From: Segetibacter aerophilus
Lineage (GTDB): Bacteria > Bacteroidota > Bacteroidia > Chitinophagales > Chitinophagaceae
Direction of reading: 5' to 3'
DNA: 64,000 bases
NCBI RefSeq assembly: GCF_007991655.1
Contig: NZ_BJYT01000014.1
Span: 62,001 to 126,000, forward strand
The notes under the pieces are model-generated. The model was not told where the DNA came from. It made no database searches and saw nothing but the letters and a program-made list of their open reading frames with translations. The position numbers and the translations under genes are program-made. Below are positions 7,697 to 17,284 of this stretch, piece by piece. Numbering within the stretch: position 1 is the first letter of the stretch; each line of letters opens with the position of its first letter.

Positions 7697-10600
7697 ATGA
7701 GTAATTCAAATAAAATGAACGAATTTTCCAAACTCCCCCTTCAGGGGGGCGGGGGGCGCACAACATGTTGCTATTGCGGGGTCGGCTGCGGAATAGTAAT
7801 GCATAAAGACCGCAACGGTAAGCTGCATGTCGAAGGCGACAAGGATCACCCGGTGAACAAAGGCATGCTCTGCAGTAAGGGAATGAACTTGCATTATACA
7901 GTAATGGATCAAAGCGACAGGTTGTTGTATCCCGAAATGCGTTACAATAAAAGCATGCAGCGACAAAGAGTTACATGGAACCAGGCGTTGGAGAGGACTG
8001 CTGCTGTTTTTAAAACACTTATCCATAAATACGGTCCTGATTCAGTTGCTTTTTATGCATCGGGGCAGTGCCTGACGGAAGAGTATTATGTAGTCAATAA
8101 GTTGATGAAGGGATTTATTGGTAGCAATAACATTGATACCAATTCGCGCTTATGCATGAGCAGTGCAGTGGCAGCGTATAAAATGAGTTTAGGCGAAGAC
8201 AGTGTTCCTGTTAGTTATGATGACCTGGAACTGGCTGATTGCATTTTTGTTGCAGGCGCAAACCCCGCCTGGTGTCATCCTATTTTATGGAGAAGGATTG
8301 AAGCTGCAAGAGCCCTTAACCCAAACATTAAAATCATTGTCAGCGACCCAAGGAAAACGCAAACTTGTTCATATGCAAATGTCCATCTTCAACTAAAGCC
8401 AGGAACTGATGTAGTACTACATCATGCGATTGGACGGATACTAATTGAGAACGGAGACATTGATATCCATTTTATAAAAGAACATGCTGAAGGCTACGAA
8501 GCTTATCGCAATAAAGTGATGCAACGAAGTGTTGCAGAAGCGGCGGTGATATGTGATGTGGTTGAAGAAGACATTAGAGAAGCTGCATCGTACATAGGCA
8601 ATGCAAAAGGTTTTATCACCATGTGGACGATGGGGTTGAACCAAAGCGTTATTGGCGTAAACAAAAATCTCAGCTTAATCAACTTAAACCTAATTACAGG
8701 TCATATCGGTAAGCCTGGAAGCGGCCCATTTTCATTAACTGGTCAACCCAATGCAATGGGTGGAAGAGAGGTGGGTGGTATGGCAAATATGCTGCCTGCT
8801 CACCGTAACCTTGCCAACGCGGGCGATCGTGCTTTTATGCAGGGCTTTTGGGGTGGTACAACCATTGCTTCAAAGCCTGGTTATACCGCAACTGAAATGT
8901 TTGAAGCGCTAAACGACGGAAAACTAAAGGCTATTTGGATTATTGGAACAAATCCATTGGTAAGCCTTCCCGATGTAAGAATTGCCGAAGAAGGCCTAAG
9001 GAAAGCAAAGTTTGTAGTGGTACAGGACGTAAGCAACAAACCGGAAACGCTCAAGTATGCAGACGTTATTTTACCCGCTGCAGCATGGGCAGAGAAAGAA
9101 GGAACGATGACGAATGCGGAACGAAGAATTGCTTACATGAACAAAATAGTAGAGGTCCCGGGAGAAGCGCTTCCTGATGCTGAAATCATTAGCCTTTTTG
9201 CTAAAAAGATGGGCTTTCATGGTTTTGATTACAAAGACTCTTCTGAGATCTACGCAGAACATTGCAGAACGACAGAAGGAACCAACATCGACATTACAGG
9301 ACTTAGCTATGATGTTCTTAAGAGCAAGCGTAGCGTTCAATATCCATACACAAAAGAAGAAACGGGTTTTGGAACTACAAGATTGTTTACTGACAAACAA
9401 TTTTATACTCCTTCTAAAAAAGCAATTATTCAAACGGTTGAAGAAGGCAATCAATCGGAAAAGACTACAGAAGACTTACCACTTGTTTTAACTACAGGCC
9501 GTATACGTGACCAATGGCATACGATGACGAAAACAGGAAAGGTGAGTAAGCTAAAACAACATCTATCCAACTCGTTTTTAGAAATCCATCCAAATGATGC
9601 GGAAGACAGAAACATCAATGAAAATGATATTGTCGAGATCTTCAATGGCCGGGGTAATGTGAGAGTAAAGGCAAAATTGACGACGGACATAAAACAAGGG
9701 GTTGTGTTTTTACCCATGCACTGGGGTAAGATATTAAACAGCGATTTAAACAGGGCAAATAATCTTACCAATAACCTTGTCGATTTGATCTCAAAAGAAC
9801 CTGATTTTAAATTTTCTGCTGTCCAGGTTCATCGATACAAAAAAGCCAAACAAAAAATAATAGTCATTGGGGCTGGAGCAGGTGCATATGGTTTTGTAAA
9901 AAGCTACCGTGCAATGAATACAGAAGATGAAATTGAGATCTTCAGTAAAGAAAACTTCCCGTTTTATAACAGAGTAATGCTGCCTGACTATATAAGCGGA
10001 GCGCAGGAATGGCAGCAGCTGGTAAAAATGAAAGATGAGGAAGAATACAATCTAAATATAAAATTACATCGAGGAGTAAGCATTGAACAAATAGAAAGAG
10101 GCAAGAAGTTGGTTGTTGATAACAGAGGTGTTGTTCATACTTACGATGTCTTATTGATGGCAACAGGCAGCAGGGCTACCATGCTAAGAGACATTCCTGG
10201 AATGCAAGGCATCTTCACCATGCGTAGCCGGGTTGATGCTGATGACTTTAAAAATCATGTTGATCCCACAAAAGGTAAAGTTGTAATAGTGGGTGGTGGA
10301 TTACTCGGAATTGAGTTAGCAGCGTCACTGCGCGAAGTCAATGTTGAAGTGACCGTTATCCAAAGAATTTCCCGCTTAATGGATCGACAGTTAGACACAT
10401 TGGGAAGCCAGTTACTTGATGAAGAACTGACCGACAAAGGTGTTGAAATATTTTATGATGATGAGATAGAACGGTTTATTGGAAAACAAACCGTAACGGG
10501 CATAAGACTTAAAAGCGGACGCGAAATAGATTGCCAGGCAATCGTTATCGCAATAGGAACAACCCCTAATATTGAACTTGCTCGTGAATCGGGAATTGAA

Positions 10601-11320
10601 TGTAAACGTGGAGTAGTGGTTAATGAATACCTGTCAACAAATGATCCGAACATATATGCTATTGGTGAAATCGCAGAGTTTAAAGGTTTTTTGTATGGCA
10701 TTACCGCAGCAGCAGAACAGCAGGCTGATATTGTAGCGAAACATTTAAATGGTGACATCTCCAACTTTTATGAGGGCTCATTGCTAATGAACATCCTAAA
10801 AATGCATGGAACTGATTTGTGTTCTTTAGGACTACCTGAAGCTCCTGCAAACGATCCTGCTTATGAAGAAGTCGTATTTATTGATAAAGCAAAAAGGTAT
10901 TATAAAAAGTGCGTCATCCACAACGACCGGTTGGTAGGTGCGATATTGATTGGCGATAAAACAGAATTTTTAGAGTATCGAGATTTAATCCAGCATAAAA
11001 TTGAATTATCGGAAAAACGTCTTGAATTGTTGCGTTCTGGTAAAAAAGCGGAACCTGTAATTGGTAAATTGATTTGTTCTTGTGGTAGTGTTGGAGAAGG
11101 CAACATCGAAAATAAAATAAGGGAAGGATGCACAGAATTAAAATCTCTCTGCACAGCATCAGGAGCAGGTATGGGATGCGGAAGTTGCAGACCAGAAGTG
11201 CTGGCGATATTGGAGAGATGTAGCCCCCCTGCCCCTGAAGGGGAGCTGCTGCCGCCGCTCAAATACAGATCCCTGGGGCAAATTAATAATGCATCTAAAC
11301 TAAAAGCACAAAGAGCTTAA
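7697..11320 (+). CDS. nasA: Assimilatory nitrate reductase fused to FAD- and BFD-type electron-entry domains
   Basis: It reduces nitrate to nitrite. The 1207 residues contain a molybdopterin oxidoreductase: [4Fe-4S] ligands C24-x2-C27-x3-C31 and a fourth in GMLCSKG near 57, the Mo-bisMGD domain to about 580, and a dinucleotide-binding domain about 605-705. A second enzyme part follows: an FAD pyridine nucleotide-disulphide oxidoreductase (about 718-1080; IVIGAGAGAYGF, VIVGGGLLGIELA) and a BFD-like [2Fe-2S] domain (about 1118-1170; CSC and CTASGAGMGCGSC). The tail resembles the N-terminal half of NirB and probably lets NAD(P)H feed the catalytic part directly. Both ends carry GC-rich palindromic insertions (residues about 12-21 and 1175-1186). 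The symbol follows common usage; narB or nasC are equivalents. Confidence 0.9.
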   Translation: MSNSNKMNEFSKLPLQGGGGRTTCCYCGVGCGIVMHKDRNGKLHVEGDKDHPVNKGMLCSKGMNLHYTVMDQSDRLLYPEMRYNKSMQRQRVTWNQALERTAAVFKTLIHKYGPDSVAFYASGQCLTEEYYVVNKLMKGFIGSNNIDTNSRLCMSSAVAAYKMSLGEDSVPVSYDDLELADCIFVAGANPAWCHPILWRRIEAARALNPNIKIIVSDPRKTQTCSYANVHLQLKPGTDVVLHHAIGRILIENGDIDIHFIKEHAEGYEAYRNKVMQRSVAEAAVICDVVEEDIREAASYIGNAKGFITMWTMGLNQSVIGVNKNLSLINLNLITGHIGKPGSGPFSLTGQPNAMGGREVGGMANMLPAHRNLANAGDRAFMQGFWGGTTIASKPGYTATEMFEALNDGKLKAIWIIGTNPLVSLPDVRIAEEGLRKAKFVVVQDVSNKPETLKYADVILPAAAWAEKEGTMTNAERRIAYMNKIVEVPGEALPDAEIISLFAKKMGFHGFDYKDSSEIYAEHCRTTEGTNIDITGLSYDVLKSKRSVQYPYTKEETGFGTTRLFTDKQFYTPSKKAIIQTVEEGNQSEKTTEDLPLVLTTGRIRDQWHTMTKTGKVSKLKQHLSNSFLEIHPNDAEDRNINENDIVEIFNGRGNVRVKAKLTTDIKQGVVFLPMHWGKILNSDLNRANNLTNNLVDLISKEPDFKFSAVQVHRYKKAKQKIIVIGAGAGAYGFVKSYRAMNTEDEIEIFSKENFPFYNRVMLPDYISGAQEWQQLVKMKDEEEYNLNIKLHRGVSIEQIERGKKLVVDNRGVVHTYDVLLMATGSRATMLRDIPGMQGIFTMRSRVDADDFKNHVDPTKGKVVIVGGGLLGIELAASLREVNVEVTVIQRISRLMDRQLDTLGSQLLDEELTDKGVEIFYDDEIERFIGKQTVTGIRLKSGREIDCQAIVIAIGTTPNIELARESGIECKRGVVVNEYLSTNDPNIYAIGEIAEFKGFLYGITAAAEQQADIVAKHLNGDISNFYEGSLLMNILKMHGTDLCSLGLPEAPANDPAYEEVVFIDKAKRYYKKCVIHNDRLVGAILIGDKTEFLEYRDLIQHKIELSEKRLELLRSGKKAEPVIGKLICSCGSVGEGNIENKIREGCTELKSLCTASGAGMGCGSCRPEVLAILERCSPPAPEGELLPPLKYRSLGQINNASKLKAQRA
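7733..7757 (+). repeat. GC-rich palindromic element at the nitrate reductase N terminus
   Basis: CTCCCCCTTCAGGGGGGC plus GGGGGGC encodes LPLQGGGGR just before the first cluster cysteine. It forms a CCCCCTTCAGGGGG hairpin and belongs with the elements at 2307, 11223 and 11340. Confidence 0.65.
11223..11246 (-). repeat. GC-rich palindromic element near the nitrate reductase C terminus
   Basis: GCCCCCCTGCCCCTGAAGGG and four further bases are the reverse orientation of the 7733 element and are translated in frame as SPPAPEGELL, after the last cluster cysteine. A hairpin CCCCTGAAGGGG is visible. Confidence 0.6.
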
Positions 11321-11339
11321 ACATTATTACATAACAATA

Positions 11340-11378
11340 GCTCCCTTTAGGGCGGGGAGCAAATTCACCTTTAGGGGT
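11340..11378 (+). repeat. GC-rich palindromic element before the rubredoxin-fusion gene
   Basis: GCTCCC and GGGGAGC flank TTTAGGGC, and ACCTTTAGGGGTTAGG follows directly up to the next start codon. This intergenic copy is of the same kind as the in-frame copies and occupies the position of the ribosome-binding region. Confidence 0.5.
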
Positions 11379-11384
11379 TAGGAC

Positions 11385-12860
11385 ATGGCAACAACAGAAC
11401 TTATATACATTAATTTTACTGGCGGCATTGTTTCTCCGGGTTACTTAAAAGAAGTACTTGAAATAGCTGCAATGGCTAAAGTAAAAGACGTACGTTTTGG
11501 TTTGAGGCAACAATTAATTCTGGAAGTGCCGGTAAAACATATAGATGTATTTACTGAGGCGTGTTTTGAAAAAAATATTGCTTGTTCAAGAAAAAAAGAA
11601 GCCCATCCAAACATCGTAAGCTCTTACCCTGCGGTTGATATTTTCACTACTGATACCTGGGTGCGTGAGGGTGTTTACAAAGACATCTTCAACCTATTCG
11701 ATTACACGCCTGCCGTAAAAATTAATATTACTGATAGTAACCAAAGCCTCGTTCCATTTTTCACTGGTCATGTAAATTGGATCTCTTCTGAATCAACCCA
11801 TTTCTGGTATTTGTACGTCCGTTTTCCTAAGTCGGAGCATGTGTATTGTTTTCCTGAATTAGTTTATACAAATGACATTGCTTCCGTGTCGAAACACATA
11901 GAAGGAGCTTTAGCTACGAAAGAAATTGCTAACGGAAATGAACTATACAAACAAGTGAAGGATGCCTGTCGGTTCATTTCTAAGCCAATAGAAAAAGCGC
12001 TGCAGCTTCCGACATTTTCACTGCCTTATTATGAAGGCTTTAACCGCTACGACAACAATTACTGGCTGGGAATTTACAGGCGTGAAGAATCGTTCTCAGT
12101 CAACTTCCTGTTGCAAATTTGTTCTATCTGTATGAAAACAAGAGTAGGTCAAATGTATACGACTCCATGGAAAAGCATTATTATCAAAGGCATCGAAACA
12201 AGCGAAAGACATTTGTGGGATTATGCGCTGGGCAAATACAGGATCAATGTTCGCCATGCAGCCAACGAATTAAACTGGCAGATTGAAGACAACTGCGAAG
12301 ATGGTCTGCAACTAAAAAGACATATAATCCGCTATTTCGATAAAGAGGACGTACGAACTTATGGGCTGTGCTTTGCGGTAAAGACGAGGGCTTTTTCAAG
12401 TATGCTGGGTTCTGTAATTGTGAGGAAACAAGAAGTCAGAAACCCCGAACGATTAAAAGCATTGGAGCGTTTTGAAATTTTATACACTGCTGACTTCAAT
12501 CCCAATACTTCGAACTTGATAATCTTTAGAAAAGATGTTGAGAAAGAACACCTCGGAACGTACCTTGTTTCGTTATGCAAATATTTTTACGAATTGGAAA
12601 GTGAGGAAAAAACAGTCATCCTTGAAAATCTAAATCATCCCGCAGATGCATCCTCAGAAACTGTTCCGTTGAAAGAAGTCTATCAATGTAAACATTGCTT
12701 TTCTATTTACGATGAAACGACGGGTGATGAAGAGAATAATGTTCCTCCAGGAACTCCCTTTACTCAACTGCCTTCTAGCTATGTGTGTCCATTATGTGAA
12801 GCCGGCAAAGAAGACTTTGAAGCTATCGATCTTTCTATGCTAAATACTCCAGTTTCTTAA
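11385..12860 (+). CDS. Rubredoxin fused to nitrite/sulfite reductase-like half domains
   Basis: The C-terminal 50 residues (about 432-480) are a complete rubredoxin: CKHC, the Y-D-E-x-x-G-D core, PPGTPF and CPLC. The preceding 400 residues look like two ferredoxin-like half domains of the nitrite/sulfite reductase family; segments near 35-50 (RFGLRQQLILEVP) and near 255-270 (MKTRVGQMYTTPWKSI) occupy the places of the paired T-x-R-Q-type motifs. The four siroheme/[4Fe-4S] cysteines of a true reductase are not present, so catalysis is unlikely. It lies 64 bases after the nitrate reductase and most probably acts as an electron carrier or adaptor for that system. This role is inferred from domains and position. 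Confidence 0.75.
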   Translation: MATTELIYINFTGGIVSPGYLKEVLEIAAMAKVKDVRFGLRQQLILEVPVKHIDVFTEACFEKNIACSRKKEAHPNIVSSYPAVDIFTTDTWVREGVYKDIFNLFDYTPAVKINITDSNQSLVPFFTGHVNWISSESTHFWYLYVRFPKSEHVYCFPELVYTNDIASVSKHIEGALATKEIANGNELYKQVKDACRFISKPIEKALQLPTFSLPYYEGFNRYDNNYWLGIYRREESFSVNFLLQICSICMKTRVGQMYTTPWKSIIIKGIETSERHLWDYALGKYRINVRHAANELNWQIEDNCEDGLQLKRHIIRYFDKEDVRTYGLCFAVKTRAFSSMLGSVIVRKQEVRNPERLKALERFEILYTADFNPNTSNLIIFRKDVEKEHLGTYLVSLCKYFYELESEEKTVILENLNHPADASSETVPLKEVYQCKHCFSIYDETTGDEENNVPPGTPFTQLPSSYVCPLCEAGKEDFEAIDLSMLNTPVS

Positions 12861-13047
12861 AACCATCGTTAACAGGAAAGGGATTAACCAAAACGAATTT
12901 AGAGGTTGCATTCATAGCCAAGAAGTAGCTACCGGCAGCTGCGTACTATCAACCTTTTTACCTGCCTTTTGTTGATATCGGCAAATACGAACTTGCTTTA
13001 TTTCGCTTTTCGTTCCTACTTTTCCTTTTTAATTAATCAAGCTATTT
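12861..13047. other. Spacer between the nitrate run and the S9 peptidase
   Basis: No gene, terminator or clear promoter was recognised in these 187 bases. Confidence 0.5.
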
Positions 13048-15522
13048 ATGAAATTATTTGGGCTCATTGTACTTCTTATTTCTACTACTCCTTCATTTTC
13101 ACAAACACGCACAACAGCTAACTACCAGCTTGCCTCCAGGTTTTCTCCAAAAAAATTAGACAAGATGGTTTTTTCTACATCTGTCGATCCACACTGGCTA
13201 AAAAAATCAAATCGGTTTTGGTATGTGTACGAGACACCTCAGGGTAAAAACTGATTTATAGTTGATCCGGTGAAGGCACAAAAAAGACTGATGTTCGACA
13301 ATGCAAAACTTGCTGCAGAACTAACCAAAATAGTAAAAGATCCCTTTGATGCACAACACTTACTAATAGACAGTATGCGTTTTGTAAAAGACGAAAACTG
13401 GATTCAATTCGAAGTAAAAAGCTCGCAGGAAGTTGAGCGAAAAGATACGACCGTAAAAAAAGGAACGCCTCCCGCAAAAGAAAAAAAAGTGTTCTATTTT
13501 GAATATAACCTCGATACCGAACAACTGGTTGAACTGTCGGATTTTAAAAAACCAAAACGAAATCCTCGTTGGGCATCTGTTGCGCCCGACGGCCAAACCA
13601 TTGTTTTCGCTAAAAACTTCAACCTGTTTTGGATGGATAAATTCAACTACGAAAATGCTTTACAAAAGGAAGACGATAGCACCATTGTTGAGAACAAACT
13701 CACTACAAACGGAATTGAATATTTCGAATATGGCTCTTCGGACAATGAAACCAATGTAGACAAAGAGAAGAATAAAAATAAACGCAAGCCCGCCCGCATC
13801 TTATGGTCTGCTGACTCAAAACATTTTGTAATGTCACGGCCTGATATGCGGGCGGTAAAAGAGCTGTGGGTGATTAACAGCATTGCTTCTCCACGCCCTA
13901 CATTGGAAACGTACAAATACCACATGCCGGGCGAAAAAGAATCACCAATCGAGTATGTGTTGTTGTTTGACATGGCTACTAAAACAAGTAAAGAACTGGA
14001 TGTAAAACAGTTTAAAGACCAGGCTGTCAGCTTATGGAGCGCGCCGGTTTTAGAGAAAACCAGGGACGACGATTATCGCCCCGCAATTTGGCTCGGCACA
14101 AATAATAAATTTTATTTTGCCCGTACAAGTCGTGATCTTAAAAGAATAGACGTTTGTGCCGTTGACATCAACACCGGTAAAGTAAGTCCTTTGATAGAAG
14201 AGAGAATGAACACGTATGTTGAGATGAGGAAACTTGGCTTAGTCAATGGAGGCAGTGAATTGATTGAATGGAGTGAAAGAGATGGATGGGGACACTTTTA
14301 TCTGTATGATGGAAATGGCAAGCTGAAAAATCAGATTACATCAGGTGCTTACCACTGCGAAGACATTGTAGGTATCGATGAAAAAAAGAGGGTTTTATAT
14401 TTTACGGCAAATGGACGCGAGCCCAAAGAAGACCCCTACTACACACACATCTATCGCATCAATTTCGATGGTACCGGCGCACGCTTACTAAACGCAGGAG
14501 AGTTCGAACACTCAGCAACAATGGACGATGATGAACAGTTTTTCGTTGATAATTTCTCAAGAGTCAACACTGCTCCGAAATCAGTACTTTTTAATAGCGA
14601 AGGCAAAAAAGTACTCGACCTTGAAACCACCGACCTGTCATCATTGATGGCTGCCGGTTACAAATTTCCGCAAGTGTTTAAGGTAAAGGCAGACGATGGT
14701 ATAACGGATCTCTATGGAGTAATGTACAAACCGTTCGACTTTGACTCAACAAAGAAATACCCGGTAATCGAGTACGTTTACCCCGGTCCGCAAACAGAAG
14801 CAGTAAACAAAGCATTCGGAAAGGGAATGGATCGTATTGACAGGCTGGCACAAATAGGCTTTGTCGTAGTTACAGTCGGCAACCGTGGTGGCAATCCCAG
14901 TCGCAGTAAATGGTATCATAACTATGGTTATGGAAACCTCAGAAATTATGGACTTGCCGATAAAAAGGCGGCTGTCGAACAGCTTGCCGATCGCTATTCT
15001 TTTATCGATATTAATCGCGTCGGCATTCACGGTCACTCCGGTGGTGGCTTCATGTCAACTGCTGCCATGTTCAATTATCCCGACTTTTTCAAAGTCGCTG
15101 TTTCCTCTTCCGGTAACCACGACAACAGTATCTACAATCGTTGGTGGAGCGAAAAACACCACGGGGTAAAAGAGAGTGTTGGCGAAAAGGGCGACACCAC
15201 TTTTACGTACAACATCGAAAAGAACAACGACCTGGCCAAAAACCTAAAAGGTCACCTTCTCCTGACAACCGGCGATATTGACAACAACGTTCATCCCGCA
15301 AATACCATAAGAGTTGTAAATGCCCTTATAAAAGCAAACAAACGTTTCGACCTTGTAGTGCTGCCCGGACAGCGCCATGGATACGGCGATATGAGCGAGT
15401 ATTTCTTCTATATGTTGGCAGACTATTATAGCAAGTGGTTATTAGGCGATTTCTCACAGCCGGTAGATATAGAACAAATGAACCGCGAAATAGAGTTGGG
15501 AAGCGGAGGTAATAAACTGTAA
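13048..15522 (+). pseudogene. S9 family peptidase (DPP IV-like) with an in-frame TGA at codon 69
   Basis: The frame opens with an ATG and a signal peptide (MKLFGLIVLLISTTPSFSQ), runs 68 codons to TGA at 13252-13254, and continues open in the same frame to 15522. Across the stop the text reads YETPQGKN-stop-FIVDPVKAQK, which joins smoothly as expected for this family; a TGG (Trp) to TGA change would explain it. The rest is complete: beta-propeller region and a C-terminal alpha/beta hydrolase domain with Ser in GIHGHSGGG, Asp in GDIDNNVHP and His in GQRHGYGD. An exported prolyl-oligopeptidase/dipeptidyl-peptidase activity is expected if the stop is a sequence error or is read through. A GTG at 13270 could start a truncated form without a signal peptide. 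Other genes here use TGA as stop, so recoding is unlikely. Confidence 0.8.
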
Positions 15523-15547
15523 TTCTTAACCCTCATAGTTTTTATTT

Positions 15548-15578
15548 AAAGAGTACGAATGTTTTTCGTGCTCTTTTT
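15548..15578 (+). terminator. Rho-independent terminator after the S9 peptidase
   Basis: AAAGAGTACGAA (15548-15559) pairs with TTCGTGCTCTTT (15565-15576) with one G-T pair and ends in a T-run. It lies 26 bases after the stop. Confidence 0.75.
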
Positions 15579-15645
15579 GTTTAAACCAATAAAAGCTGTT
15601 TACTCTTTTTCGTTGGCCAGCATTTGTAATTCTTCTGATGCTTTT

Positions 15646-15665
15646 GTTGCGTCGCACACTTGTAC
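15646..15665 (+). repeat. Dispersed 20-bp repeat, clear copy
   Basis: GTTGCGTCGCACACTTGTAC differs by one base from the common form. It is preceded by CCAGCATTTGTA, a match also seen (CCAGCATTCGTA) before the copy at 28064, so the repeat unit may be longer than 20 bases. The rest of the 359-base spacer holds no recognisable gene. Confidence 0.65.
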
Positions 15666-15881
15666 ATCCTTCTATAACTCAGCTTTTATTAACGCATACT
15701 GCAAACATCACTTCGGTCATTTATTCTACTTCAAGCCCAATTTACCCGGCTACCATGTAAATCATCTTAACCGTTTAACTTCCCTCTTTGACCGTTTTTA
15801 TATATCAAAAAACAAAGAACTGATAAAATAAGCACGTACATTGCTTGACTATTTTTCTTAAAAACAAAAATTAAAAAGATT

Positions 15882-16265
15882 ATGAAAAAGGTAATTGTAT
15901 TGCTTGCTTTTTTACTAGGCGTCTCAGGTAGCGCTCTAATGGCACAGGGTGGCGGTGGAGGTAACATGGACCCTGCACAAATGAAAGAAAGACAACTTAC
16001 ACAGTTAAAGGCTTCTGACCTGAAACTTACAGACGCGCAAGCTGATTCTGTAGTAAGCATCAACATGGAATCAAGACAGCAAATGAGAGGTCTTAGAGAT
16101 TTAAGCGATGATCAAAGAGCGGCTAAGATGAAAGAGATGAACGATATGCGTTTAAGAAGATGGTCAGCAGCTTTAAAAGATGAAGCGCTTGCTAAAAGAG
16201 TAGCAGAATACTATGAGAAACAAAGAGCGGCCAGGGCAAACGGTGGCGGTGGTCCACAACAATAG
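15882..16265 (+). CDS. Small exported helical protein, Spy/CpxP-like character
   Basis: The 127 residues begin with a signal peptide (MKKVIVLLAFLLGVSGSALM, cleavage probably after AQ), then a Gly run and a charged helical region rich in Met, Gln, Lys and Arg with a repeated L-x-L-T-D-A-Q-A pattern near 48-57. This composition resembles small periplasmic Spy/CpxP-like or DUF4890-like proteins of Bacteroidota. Function is not known. It stands alone, bounded by a strong terminator. Confidence 0.75.
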   Translation: MKKVIVLLAFLLGVSGSALMAQGGGGGNMDPAQMKERQLTQLKASDLKLTDAQADSVVSINMESRQQMRGLRDLSDDQRAAKMKEMNDMRLRRWSAALKDEALAKRVAEYYEKQRAARANGGGGPQQ

Positions 16266-16274
16266 TTTTTTAAG

Positions 16275-16305
16275 AAAACGGCGAAGCTCAAACTTCGCCG
16301 TTTTT
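16275..16305 (+). terminator. Rho-independent terminator
   Basis: A perfect 12-bp stem, AAAACGGCGAAG (16275-16286) with CTTCGCCGTTTT (16293-16304), loop CTCAAA, followed by a T. It ends the 15882-16265 gene. Confidence 0.9.
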
Positions 16306-16449
16306 GTTTCAACCAATTTCACTGCTTTTTTTCAAAAGTGAAATATTCAGAAGTATAAGTTCGTTCAGCGCTCTGTTTCCAGGTTTTAATTTTTCTACAA
16401 CACTTTTGAGTTTTTAAAAGATATTGTATTTTGACAAGAAACCTTTAGT

Positions 16450-17013
16450 ATGAGAAAGAACCTTATTACCACATTACTTCTTATAACTGTTACACTCTTC
16501 TCTGTTACAGCCACGTTTGGCCAGGCATCTATTTCCGGCGATACTATTAAAAATGCCCTGGCAAAAGAATGGCAACGCGCAAAGGAATATACGCAGGAAT
16601 ATATGCGCGCAATGCCGGCAAATAAATACTCCTTTAAAGCAACTGATAGCGTTAGAACTTTTGCCCAACAGTTATTGCACCTTGCACAAGCAAATATGTT
16701 TTTAGTATCGACCGCAACCGGTGAAAAATCTTCTTACGCTGGCCCTGATCTTGAAAAAAGTGCGGGTGCACAAAGCGCTGACTCTGTCATGTACTACGTA
16801 AACAGCAGTTATGATTTTGCAATCAATGCGATCAAAAAATTGCCTGCAACTTCTCTCATGCAAACAGCCACTTTAAACATGGGAAGACCGCTGACCGAAA
16901 CAAGACTTGCATGGCTATTAAAGTCGTTTGAACACCAGACTCACCATAGGGGTCAAACAACCATTTACCTGCGACTCGCAGGAGTTCGTCCTCCTAACGA
17001 AAAGCTTTTCTAA
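16450..17013 (+). CDS. Exported DinB-family protein
   Basis: The 187 residues start with a signal peptide (MRKNLITTLLLITVTLFSVT, cleavage near FGQ) and continue as a four-helix DinB/YfiT-type domain. The metal-binding pattern is visible: a His in LLHLAQAN near residue 77 and H-Q-T-H-H-R-G-Q near residues 159-166. Members are metal-binding, some being thiol transferases; the substrate here is unknown. It is flanked by terminators on both sides and so is probably a single-gene transcript. Confidence 0.82.
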   Translation: MRKNLITTLLLITVTLFSVTATFGQASISGDTIKNALAKEWQRAKEYTQEYMRAMPANKYSFKATDSVRTFAQQLLHLAQANMFLVSTATGEKSSYAGPDLEKSAGAQSADSVMYYVNSSYDFAINAIKKLPATSLMQTATLNMGRPLTETRLAWLLKSFEHQTHHRGQTTIYLRLAGVRPPNEKLF

Positions 17014-17036
17014 CAAACCTAACTACTACCCTATTT

Positions 17037-17074
17037 CGAGCAACAATACTTAGTCAAGTTTGTTGCTCGTTTTT
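17037..17074 (+). terminator. Rho-independent terminator after the DinB gene
   Basis: CGAGCAACA (17037-17045) pairs perfectly with TGTTGCTCG (17061-17069), followed by TTTTT. Confidence 0.85.
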
Positions 17075-17284
17075 ATTTATGAAGCACTAGTTTCTCAGGT
17101 TTTTGTGAGCTAAATTGGTTGCTTCAGCTGGTTGTTTTAATGTTTAATTCTATCTTTCAAATTCTCTAATTAACTGTTGTTATTTTTATTTTCTATCGGT
17201 CAATTTTTTGCCAAAAATCATTTTTCTTCAACTTATAATTCTATATTTAATTTTTCTTCTGATTGCAAAAACCTAATAAATTTT

